A stretch of DNA of 5,470 nt, taken from contig CALIUX010000058.1 of NCBI GenBank assembly GCA_938048505.1, positions 1 to 5,470 of the forward strand, given 5' to 3'. Positions 1-4,946 of the stretch are shown here, piece after piece; position 1 is the first letter of the stretch, and every line of letters starts with the position of its first letter. The notes below the pieces were generated by a model. It was not told where the DNA came from, ran no database searches, and was given only the letters and a program-made list of their open reading frames with translations. The DNA comes from an uncultured Pseudomonadales bacterium (GTDB taxonomy: Bacteria > Pseudomonadota > Gammaproteobacteria > Pseudomonadales > Cellvibrionaceae). The translations under genes and the position numbers were made by a program.

Positions 1-333
1 GACTCCCCCGGTACAGGCCTATCAGGTGGTCAGCAGCAGCGCCTTTGCATTGCGAGAACGATTGCCGTCAGCCCTGAAGTTATTTTGATGGATGAGCCGT
101 GTTCTGCTTTGGACCCTATTGCGACAGCAAAAATTGAAGAATTAATTGCTGAGCTGAGCCAGAACTTCACGATTGCTATCGTGACGCACTCCATGCAACA
201 AGCGGCGCGTGTATCGAATCGAACTGCTTACTTTCACTTAGGCCGTTTGATTGAAGTGAACGAAACAGAAAAAGTCTTCACTAATCCAGATCATAGCCTG
301 ACAGAATCGTATATTACAGGTCGATTTGGATAA
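1..333 (+). CDS. pstB: Phosphate ABC transporter ATP-binding protein PstB (3' end only)
   Basis: This is the C-terminal 110 residues of the cytoplasmic ATPase that drives the PstSCAB high-affinity phosphate importer; the gene begins before the window. The open frame runs from base 1, and the Met at base 85 is internal. Visible ABC ATPase elements are the signature LSGGQ (visible residues 7-11), Walker B VILMDE (27-32), the D-loop SALD (35-38) and the switch histidine in VTHSM (His63). The stretch [19 protein letters not shown] is typical of PstB rather than of other ABC ATPases, as is the tail with FTNP and YITGRFG. The Walker A part lies outside the window. phoU follows 279 bp downstream, the expected pst-phoU order. 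The gene is normally under PhoB control, but its promoter is not in view. No lesion is seen. Confidence 0.96.
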   Translation, partial: DSPGTGLSGGQQQRLCIARTIAVSPEVILMDEPCSALDPIATAKIEELIAELSQNFTIAIVTHSMQQAARVSNRTAYFHLGRLIEVNETEKVFTNPDHSLTESYITGRFG

Positions 334-413
334 AGCCCGATTAGCTATGAGTTTTACCTTCGTTCTTGTAGATCTTCTAGAGTGAAGTGACTTTAAAATA
401 AGAGCGGTGTGCC

Positions 414-452
414 AGTTAAGTAAGATAGTTAAGTAAAATAGATTAGTAAGAT
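414..452. repeat. Three tandem 13-bp repeats between pstB and phoU
   Basis: The units are AGTTAAGTAAGAT (414-426), AGTTAAGTAAAAT (427-439) and AGATTAGTAAGAT (440-452). The core AAGTAAG appears once more at 464-470. The 13-bp period does not match the 11-bp period of PhoB boxes, and the sequence lacks the CTGTCAT-like core. The function is unknown; it could be a protein-binding array or slippage-generated DNA. Confidence 0.7.
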
Positions 453-462
453 AAAGATGTAT

Positions 463-494
463 CAAGTAAGGCTAGGTGAAGGCCTTATAACTTG
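463..494 (+). other. Imperfect hairpin in the pstB-phoU spacer
   Basis: CAAGTAAGGC (463-472) can pair with GCCTTA (482-487) and, after a three-base bulge, with CTTG (491-494), leaving a 9-nt loop. No T-run follows, so it is not an intrinsic terminator. It could be an mRNA processing or stability element within a pst-phoU transcript, or chance. Confidence 0.3.
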
Positions 495-603
495 AATAAA
501 TGATTGTTCATCAACGGCTTGGCGCAGATTATTTGTGTGCTTGTGTATTGAGAATAGCTGTGGCTGAATAGACTACAACCACTAATACTGTGTGCTAAAT
601 ACT

Positions 604-607
604 GAGG
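604..607 (+). promoter_or_regulatory. Ribosome binding site that sets the phoU start
   Basis: GAGG at 604-607 lies five bases before the ATG at 613. An in-frame GTG at 592 would give seven more residues, but this GAGG lies downstream of it and no comparable site precedes it, so ATG 613 is preferred. Confidence 0.7.
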
Positions 608-612
608 CGTTT

Positions 613-1338
613 ATGGAAAATTTGCATATTGATCAACATATCTCAAAGCAATTCAATACTGACCTAGAACATCTGCGTGAGCATTTGCTAGAACTGGGTG
701 GAATTGTTGAAGAGCAAGTCGCTGACGCAGTGCAGGCTATTGAAAACGCTGACAGTGAATTGGCTGAAAAAGTATTACGTACCGAAGAAGAAGTTGATCG
801 CCGCGAAGTTGCATTGGATGAAGAATGCACATTGGTCATTGCACGCAGGCAGCCTGCTGCATCAGATCTACGCCTTGTGTTGATGGTGACCAAAGCGAAT
901 CGAGATTTGGAGCGCATGGGTGATGAAGCCGATAAAATTGCCCGAATGGCGATTGCGCTAAATGATGAAAGCGGCAGTTCTCCCAGAGGCTTTATAGAGC
1001 TGCGTCATATCGCGATAGGTGTACAGAACTTAGTGAACCAAGCGCTTGATGCTTTTGCGCGTTTTGATGTGCAAATGGCCATCAAAGTTGTCAAAGAAGA
1101 CTCTCAGGTCGATAAGGACTATGCCTCGGCCATGCGCTCACTGGCCACTTACATGATGGAAGACCCTCGCTCGATTTCCCGCGTGATGAATGTTATCTGG
1201 GCGCTACGCTCGCTTGAACGCATTGGCGATCATGCCCGCAATATCGCTGAGCACGTCATTTACTTGGTACACGGCATGGATGTTCGGCATACCAGTGTGG
1301 GTGATATTGAAGCGCAATTGGAAGAGCATCAACGCTAA
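613..1338 (+). CDS. phoU: Phosphate signalling complex protein PhoU
   Basis: PhoU is a cytoplasmic all-helical protein that links the Pst transporter to the sensor kinase PhoR and keeps the Pho regulon off when phosphate is plentiful. The 241-residue product matches the usual family length of about 240. It shows two PhoU repeats. The first carries RRQPAASDLR (79-88) and LERMGDEADKIA (99-110). The second carries MMEDPRSISR (181-190) and LERIGDHARNIAE (201-213). The paired E-x3-D metal-binding motifs are intact (E100/D104 and E202/D206). The opening HISKQFNTDLEHLREHLL resembles Pseudomonas PhoU. The start at ATG 613 is set by GAGG at 604-607. The spacer from pstB is longer than is common, so a separate promoter is possible, but I could not identify a convincing one. 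A weak candidate is TTGTTC (504-509), 17 bp, GATTAT (527-532). Confidence 0.96.
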   Translation: MENLHIDQHISKQFNTDLEHLREHLLELGGIVEEQVADAVQAIENADSELAEKVLRTEEEVDRREVALDEECTLVIARRQPAASDLRLVLMVTKANRDLERMGDEADKIARMAIALNDESGSSPRGFIELRHIAIGVQNLVNQALDAFARFDVQMAIKVVKEDSQVDKDYASAMRSLATYMMEDPRSISRVMNVIWALRSLERIGDHARNIAEHVIYLVHGMDVRHTSVGDIEAQLEEHQR

Positions 1339-1442
1339 CTTTAACACTGCATTTCGTTATGTGTGCTTTGCTGATAAGCCTATACATTTATCAATTAATC
1401 TGTGAGTAATATGCGTATTAAATTTTAGGGAGGCCACACCCT

Positions 1443-2552
1443 ATGACGCGAGTATTGCTATTTTCATTAGGATTTGGAGCATATAGTTTTGCTGCATTGG
1501 TGATTATGCAGCATTATGCTGAGGCTCAAAAACTATCTAAGTCTTTGTTGTTATTTGTTTTGCTGATGGCGCTCAATTTTGTTGTACGTGCATGGATGTA
1601 TTTTGAGTGGCTAGCGCCACTCCATGGGTTGGCGCTAGGAGTCTTAGGAATCTTGATTAGTCTCTTGCCGATTGCGCTCCATCACTATCTAAACAGCCTT
1701 TGTAAAAAGCAGGCTAGTTATCATGTGACTTATGGTCTTTTTGTGCTTTCGGTCTTAACGGCACTACCGATTATCTCAACATCCAATTTTGGCATGAACC
1801 CCCAAGATACACTGCCTTGGAGTTATTCAAAATGGTTTTGGATCAATGCATCTAATTTTGCCCATGTCGTGATATTTTTATTGAATTCGACCTATGTATT
1901 GAACTTAGTGTGGCGCTTATTTAAGCAAGAATATCAGGGCAGGGCTATTCCATGGTTTGGCCCGCTTCGCCAAACTACATATAGAAACCTTAGATTGATG
2001 TCTTATATTTTGGCGGGCGTATCGATGAATACATTTTTGCTGACTTGCCACTGTTTCTCTATTGGCCCGCCATCAATCGTGAGTCTAGTTATATCATTCC
2101 TTTTTGTGGCACTGTCCTTGGGCTTACTCGCAGGAATACTAGATGTAAAAGGCGTTTCAGATAAGCCGGTGGTTGATGCTCATTATGCAAAATCAGGTTT
2201 GCAAACTCATGACCTTAAGCGCATTACTCAAAAGCTTGATGAGGCCATGGAAAGGCAATGTTTATATAAAGATATTAGTCTGAGTCTTGAATTGTTAGCA
2301 TCGAAAATTAATGAGAAGCCAGCTCATATTTCACAGTGTTTAACCCAGTGCCGCGGAGTTAGATTCTTTGAGTTCATTAGCCGCTACCGAATCGAATTGG
2401 CTAAGTCGCTATTAGCTGATAGGCCTGATATGAATATCCTTGAAGTGAGTGAGGCTTCAGGTTTTTCGTCGAAGTCGAGCTTTTACGCCGCCTTTAAGCG
2501 TCAGGTCGGCACAACGCCCAAAGCTTACCAATATTCGTTTCAAACCACTTAA
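1443..2552 (+). CDS. Membrane-bound AraC-family transcriptional regulator (7TM N-terminus)
   Basis: This 369-residue protein joins a membrane domain to an AraC-type DNA-binding domain. About seven hydrophobic helices can be placed at roughly residues 5-25, 33-55, 60-80, 96-112, 132-157, 184-204 and 211-233. A polar linker (about 235-270) follows, then the two helix-turn-helix motifs (about 275-366). The second carries the family signature around GFSSKSSFYAAFKRQ (340-354) and GTTPKAYQ (356-363). The layout implies a sensor whose cytoplasmic tail binds DNA directly from the membrane. The ligand is unknown; no sugar-binding cupin is present, unlike classical AraC. The start is clear: AGGGAGG (1427-1433) sits nine bases before the ATG. 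A weak dyad TGATAA/TTATCA (1372-1393) and a -10-like TATACA (1381-1386) lie upstream. The gene for an exported SnoaL-like protein follows in the same direction and is a possible target. Confidence 0.88.
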   Translation: MTRVLLFSLGFGAYSFAALVIMQHYAEAQKLSKSLLLFVLLMALNFVVRAWMYFEWLAPLHGLALGVLGILISLLPIALHHYLNSLCKKQASYHVTYGLFVLSVLTALPIISTSNFGMNPQDTLPWSYSKWFWINASNFAHVVIFLLNSTYVLNLVWRLFKQEYQGRAIPWFGPLRQTTYRNLRLMSYILAGVSMNTFLLTCHCFSIGPPSIVSLVISFLFVALSLGLLAGILDVKGVSDKPVVDAHYAKSGLQTHDLKRITQKLDEAMERQCLYKDISLSLELLASKINEKPAHISQCLTQCRGVRFFEFISRYRIELAKSLLADRPDMNILEVSEASGFSSKSSFYAAFKRQVGTTPKAYQYSFQTT

Positions 2553-2592
2553 TGCTGAGTGGTATCCAGTAATCTCTCTTAATACCTTACTA

Positions 2593-2626
2593 TTTATCGT
2601 CCTCGCCATTTGGCGAGGACGATAAA
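2593..2626. repeat. Perfect 16-bp inverted repeat after the AraC-type gene
   Basis: TTTATCGTCCTCGCCA (2593-2608) is followed by TT and then its exact reverse complement (2611-2626). As RNA it gives a very stable hairpin 40 bases after the regulator's stop codon. Neither strand shows a T-run after the stem, so it is not a textbook intrinsic terminator. It may still end or protect the transcript, or be a dimeric operator. Confidence 0.8.
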
Positions 2627-2697
2627 ACCTTCTGATTAAAACACTATGTTCCTAGCTTAATGTTGCCAAAGAGCAGTATTAGGTCGTTTGTACTCTC

Positions 2698-2733
2698 ATG
2701 ATCCTAAGAAAGCTTAATGATTTTTAGGATCAT
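2698..2733 (+). repeat. Inverted repeat in the leader of the SnoaL-like gene
   Basis: ATGATCCTAA (2698-2707) is exactly complementary to TTAGGATCAT (2724-2733). Three more pairs, one of them G-T, extend the stem inward, leaving a 10-nt loop. The repeat ends 13 bases before the AGGAG ribosome binding site. It could be an operator for a dimeric regulator, possibly the upstream AraC-type protein, or a 5' UTR hairpin. Confidence 0.55.
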
Positions 2734-2757
2734 ATTGACTTAGTTTAGGAGCGATTT

Positions 2758-3690
2758 ATGAAGCCTTTTTACCGAACAATACTCTTTTTTACTTTTAGCT
2801 TGTGCGTTAGCAATAATCTTACTGCGGAACCCATTGATACAATTTTTAGCCAGCAGCGAGCAGATTATATCGAGGCTTTTCGAGCAGAAAATCCCGAGCC
2901 CATTGTGAAGCACTATGACGCAGGTGTGAGGCTAATGCCCGAAGGCAATCCAACAGTATTTTCATCTAATCATGCCCAGCTGTACTTTAAGGCCTTTTTT
3001 GAGCGGTTTGATATTCAGCGTTACGATAGAACCTTGGCTGAGGTTGTGGATATGGGTACTCAAATTGCAGAATTTGGATTCTTTACTCTCGATATTGCCA
3101 GTCCATCTGGCGTAAAAAAGGGCATAGAGGGGAAGTATATGAATCTGTGGAAAAAACAACGCGATGGGACTTTTAAAGTTGTGGCGGATATCTGGAATTT
3201 TGATAAACCTATTGAAGGCTTGACGTTTAGCGGAGAGCTTACTTTCCCCAAGGTTCCTTCTACTCGAACAGCAATGCAGGTTAGAGTAGCCGTAGATTCC
3301 CCACTTCTTGTTGAGTTGGCCGCTTACAGTTTGTTTGTATCAAATGCTGTAATGACACGTAACAAAAACCAAATTTGGAGGATCAATAGTGATGATGTCA
3401 TCCTTTATCCCAACTATAGCAAGGTGTTGAGAGGTATAAATGAGGTTAAAGCTTTCTGGGGTGTGCAGATGGATAAGATAGGCCCATTTAGCTTTGTAGA
3501 AAATCGTTTTGATAAAGTGGATGTACTTGGAGACTATATTGTTCAATATGATAATCATATTGTTTCTTGGCAGGATCGTGCCAATTTGAATGTTAATGGT
3601 ATTAATACGGGTAAGCATATACGTATTTGGAAAAGAGATGGTAGCGGACACCTAAGAAACTATCGCCGAATTAGTGCCTATGATAATTAA
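2758..3690 (+). CDS. Exported protein with two SnoaL/NTF2-like (DUF4440-type) domains
   Basis: The 310-residue product starts with a likely Sec signal peptide: basic MKPFYR, a hydrophobic core at about 7-18, and a probable cut after LTA (23). Two similar alpha+beta domains follow at about 28-150 and 176-307. Each ends with the SnoaL/DUF4440-like pattern of a strand with a Trp-Lys pair and an acidic or basic turn: GKYMNLWKKQRDGTFKVVAD (125-144) in the first, and GKHIRIWKRDGSG (285-297) in the second. Such folds form a conical pocket and include both enzymes and binding proteins. No catalytic set can be assigned, so activity and ligand are unknown. The start follows AGGAG (2747-2751) at six bases. 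The mature protein is probably periplasmic. The upstream 7TM AraC-type gene is a plausible regulator. No terminator is seen directly after the stop. Confidence 0.8.
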   Translation: MKPFYRTILFFTFSLCVSNNLTAEPIDTIFSQQRADYIEAFRAENPEPIVKHYDAGVRLMPEGNPTVFSSNHAQLYFKAFFERFDIQRYDRTLAEVVDMGTQIAEFGFFTLDIASPSGVKKGIEGKYMNLWKKQRDGTFKVVADIWNFDKPIEGLTFSGELTFPKVPSTRTAMQVRVAVDSPLLVELAAYSLFVSNAVMTRNKNQIWRINSDDVILYPNYSKVLRGINEVKAFWGVQMDKIGPFSFVENRFDKVDVLGDYIVQYDNHIVSWQDRANLNVNGINTGKHIRIWKRDGSGHLRNYRRISAYDN

Positions 3691-3769
3691 AATTTCACAT
3701 GGCTAGTATGTGCGGGATTATTAATGTTTAAATAATTGAGTGCTAGAAAAGGTCGAAGTTCGTGAGTAA

Positions 3770-3791
3770 GCTAAATGCGACTAAGCAAAAA
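3770..3791 (+). repeat. Direct repeat, left copy (20 of 22 bases match 4925-4946)
   Basis: GCTAAATGCGA, then CT, then AAGCAAAAA. The copy at 4925-4946 has TG in place of CT, which creates the ATG start codon of the 4935 gene. The left copy therefore looks like a duplicated gene start that has lost its start codon. The two copies lie 1155 bp apart. Confidence 0.75.
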
Positions 3792-4093
3792 GCATCGCCT
3801 ACTTTGGCCTTTTAATAGTGAAAAATATTCATATTCAGCGCAATAAGCAACATAAGATAGCCTTTAATATTGAAGATATTTAAAATCATCCATTCCTGAG
3901 TATTCTAAAATCCCCAGAACTTGCATCTATTTTCACTGATGAGTTATCAGTTTCCGGCCTATCGTTCTCGTCAGTTTCTGCCATAAGAGGTACTCGAATT
4001 ATTTGTGGAGGAGACAGGTGATGGATGACGATGGATCGTGCCAAAACGCTGTCAATAATACAGTGGCTAAAAAATGCTGAATCGGCGCTTTAG
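3785..4093 (+). pseudogene. Possible decayed gene: one frame with two internal stops
   Basis: One frame stays open apart from TAA at 3881 and TGA at 4019, and ends at TAG 4091. The three pieces have 32, 45 and 23 codons. They read like protein: a hydrophobic start SIAYFGLLIV, then SILKSPELASIFTDELSVSG, then AKTLSIIQWLKNAESAL. The first piece directly follows the left repeat, where the homologous right copy encodes MKQK and a hydrophobic segment. One shifted base there would join a similar lost N-terminus to this frame. The middle piece has no ATG, GTG or TTG, so it cannot start by itself. I do not recognise a family. In AT-rich DNA, open runs of this length can arise by chance, so this is tentative. 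Confidence 0.22.
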
Positions 4094-4161
4094 GTCTAAT
4101 GCTTCAGCAGGCGCCTATTATATTTATGATCATTAGTGCAGCTATCTATATCGAAAAATAA
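4021..4161 (+). pseudogene. Small single-helix membrane protein frame broken by TGA
   Basis: GGAGGAG (4007-4013) lies seven bases before the ATG at 4021, a strong ribosome binding site. The first 19 codons give a polar peptide beginning MDDDGSCQNAVNN and end at TGA 4078-4080. The same frame then continues for 26 codons as IGALGLMLQQAPIIFMIISA plus a short polar tail, and ends at TAA 4159. Together they would make a product of about 46 residues with one membrane helix, so a single Trp-to-stop change could explain the break. ATG 4099 could start the last 20 codons separately, but its ribosome site (AGG, 4 bases away) is poor. A second start at ATG 4025 opens another frame ending in KNAESAL. No family is recognised. 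Confidence 0.25.
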
Positions 4162-4175
4162 CTCAAGGGAATAGT

Positions 4176-4337
4176 ATGAGAAAATATACGTTTATTCATC
4201 GTACTCTATATTCTATTGATTTTTTCGTTTTTATGGTTTTTCAGGTTAAGACATAGTGTTATAAGAGGGTGCTTATCTTATGTGTAAATTGTTGGTTGGA
4301 AATCGCAGTCTGGATGGGTGAAAAGGTTATTTTTTGA
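4176..4337 (+). pseudogene. Small two-helix membrane protein frame broken by TAG
   Basis: AGGGA (4166-4170) lies five bases before the ATG at 4176. The first 26 codons begin MRKYTFIHRT and carry the hydrophobic run FFVFMVFQV, then meet TAG at 4254-4256. The same frame continues for 26 codons as CYKRVLILCVNCWLEIAVWM plus six more residues, ending at TGA 4335. An intrinsic terminator begins 11 bases later, as expected at the end of a real gene. Read through, the product would have 53 residues and two hydrophobic segments. Possible readings are a gene killed by an amber mutation, a live 26-residue hydrophobic peptide, or chance. The frame starts only 14 bases after the preceding small frame, so the two could have formed one transcript. 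Confidence 0.28.
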
Positions 4338-4348
4338 GAGTGAACGAT

Positions 4349-4380
4349 AAAAGCCTATTAATCTTAATTGATAGGCTTTT
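4349..4380 (+). terminator. Intrinsic (bidirectional) terminator
   Basis: AAAAGCCTAT (4349-4358) pairs with ATAGGCTTTT (4371-4380). A T-G pair and three A-T pairs extend the stem to 14 pairs around the loop CTTA. A-run on one side and T-run on the other suit termination in both directions. It lies just after the TGA at 4335, so it marks the end of a transcript arriving from the left. Confidence 0.75.
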
Positions 4381-4511
4381 GCTAGTTGATATTGAATAAT
4401 TAAAAATCATTCAATAAATACATGGACTAATTCCTTGCATTACCCTGCCTTTAAGTCCAAATCACTATTTGGATATCCTGAAAATATCTAGCTTATCTTG
4501 TAAAGTATGAA

Positions 4512-4687
4512 CTTATTCTCATAGTACACATGACCCTCTTCTCACACTAAATTTCATTAAGTCAGTACAATGGCAAAAAAATTAATGACAATACTCTGAG
4601 TATTGAGTGTGTGAGAATAAGCTTTAGAGTGAAATAATTCTTTAGCCTGATTTCTATTAAGCTATAGAGTAGAAATTAGGTTTTCTT
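4512..4687 (+). ncRNA. Candidate structured RNA with alternative stems and a terminator
   Basis: The segment TGAGAATAAG (4612-4621) is the exact complement of CTTATTCTCA (4512-4521), while the overlapping GTGTGAGAA (4609-4617) is the exact complement of TTCTCACAC (4539-4547). The two stems exclude each other. Between them is the hairpin CAATACTC-T-GAGTATTG (4589-4605). The run ends in the terminator-like hairpin at 4646-4687. A weak promoter candidate is TTGTAA (4498-4503), 16 bp, CATAGT (4520-4525). No known RNA family is recognised, and the AT-rich sequence makes chance pairing a real risk. Confidence 0.25.
4646..4687 (+). terminator. Probable intrinsic terminator (AT-rich stem)
   Basis: CCTGATTTCTA (4646-4656) pairs with TAGAAATTAGG (4670-4680) over 11 pairs, one of them G-T, with a 13-nt loop. 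TTTTCTT follows directly (4681-4687). The stem is weak in GC, so efficiency is uncertain. No gene lies just upstream, which suggests a small RNA or an attenuator. Confidence 0.42.
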
Positions 4688-4840
4688 AGTAAAGAGATGA
4701 TTGTTGAAATTAAAAATAGTTTTTAATGATGTTTTTTAAGAGTAATTATTGAAAGATAATCCATTAGAAAGCGGCTATTAAAAAGCTGTTGTTAGAATAT
4801 TTATATTACGTATCAAGCCTCGTTGGTATAGCTATAAAGT

Positions 4841-4906
4841 ATTTTCAATTTTAGGCATTGTTGTTGATTTTTCGAGCGTAATTGAAAGCCTGATAATATT
4901 GAAAAT
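4841..4906. repeat. Inverted repeat upstream of the 4935 gene
   Basis: ATTTTCAAT (4841-4849) is exactly complementary to ATTGAAAAT (4898-4906). AGGC (4853-4856) and GCCT (4888-4891) pair further inside with a three-base offset. It overlaps the weak promoter candidate, so it could be an operator, but the sequence is AT-rich and chance is possible. Confidence 0.35.
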
Positions 4907-4911
4907 CGAAT
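4882..4911 (+). promoter_or_regulatory. Weak sigma-70 promoter candidate for the 4935 gene
   Basis: TTGAAA (4882-4887, five of six consensus bases) and TCGAAT (4906-4911, four of six) are separated by 18 bp. Transcription would start near 4918 and leave a leader of under 20 bases. It overlaps the end of the preceding broken frame. No other pair near the gene fits better. Confidence 0.25.
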
Positions 4912-4924
4912 AATAAAAAGCAGA

Positions 4925-4946
4925 GCTAAATGCGATGAAGCAAAAA
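4925..4946 (+). repeat. Direct repeat, right copy, spanning the 4935 start codon
   Basis: GCTAAATGCGA, then TG, then AAGCAAAAA. It matches 3770-3791 at 20 of 22 positions. This copy carries the functional start ATGAAGCAAAAA of the 4935 gene, so it appears to be the intact version. Confidence 0.75.

Larger units (their letters stand above)
4746..4913 (+). pseudogene. Startless membrane-protein-like frame next to the 4935 gene
   Basis: The frame reads LLKDNPLESGY, then TAA (4779-4781), then 43 codons that include RIFILRIKPRWYSYKVFSIL and LGIVVDFSSVIESLIILKIE, ending in a double stop TAATAA (4911-4916). The pattern of basic residues (RIKPRWYSYK) followed by a long hydrophobic run looks like a membrane protein end. 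No ATG or GTG lies in the frame, and TTG 4749 reaches the TAA after ten codons. It therefore looks like the 3' remnant of a gene whose front is gone. The family is not recognised. It ends 18 bases before the next gene's start. Confidence 0.28.
3691..4934. other. Gene-poor AT-rich stretch with broken small frames and repeats
   Basis: No intact gene of normal length is seen on either strand. The stretch holds a left copy of a 22-bp direct repeat (3770), several short protein-like frames each broken by one stop (3785-4093, 4021-4161, 4176-4337, 4746-4913), an intrinsic terminator (4349-4380), and a cluster of inverted repeats ending in a second terminator-like hairpin (4391-4687). It looks richer in A and T than phoU. 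Decay of several small genes best fits this picture, but a functional small-peptide or RNA locus cannot be excluded. Confidence 0.6.

Noticed and set aside
238..465. 75-codon minus-strand frame overlapping the pstB end and spacer
   Set aside because: It is antisense to a certain gene in its first part, has no recognisable domain, and covers the tandem repeats.
592..612. GTG 592 as the phoU start, giving seven extra residues
   Set aside because: The GAGG at 604-607 is correctly placed for ATG 613 and lies inside the longer version; the extra residues are not typical of PhoU.
334..612. PhoB box in front of phoU
   Set aside because: No pair of CTGTCAT-like 7-mers at 11-bp spacing could be found; the tandem repeat there has a 13-bp period and a different core.
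3340..3651. 103-codon minus-strand frame opposite the SnoaL-like gene
   Set aside because: The + strand frame encodes two recognisable domains here; the reverse frame has no domain or ribosome site that I can support.
3696..3712. CACAT/ATGTG repeat as the terminator of the SnoaL-like gene
   Set aside because: The stem has only five pairs and no T-run follows, so it is too weak to call.
4067..4080. Run of six A (4069-4074) as a -1 frameshift site joining the 4025 frame to the membrane segment
   Set aside because: A -1 slip at this run leads into the 4021 frame just before its TGA at 4078, so ribosomes would stop at once and not reach the membrane segment.
4078..4115. TGA after a Cys codon, followed by a hairpin with loop GGTC (4087-4102), suggestive of selenocysteine insertion
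   Set aside because: The loop lies only 12 bases after the TGA, shorter than bacterial SECIS spacing; the stem is short and has a T-T mismatch; the peptide matches no known selenoprotein. A nonsense mutation is simpler.
4709..4727. Inverted repeat ATTAAAAA-TAG-TTTTTAAT as a terminator
   Set aside because: The stem consists of A-T pairs only, with a three-base loop; such a repeat is common by chance in AT-rich DNA and would be unstable as RNA.
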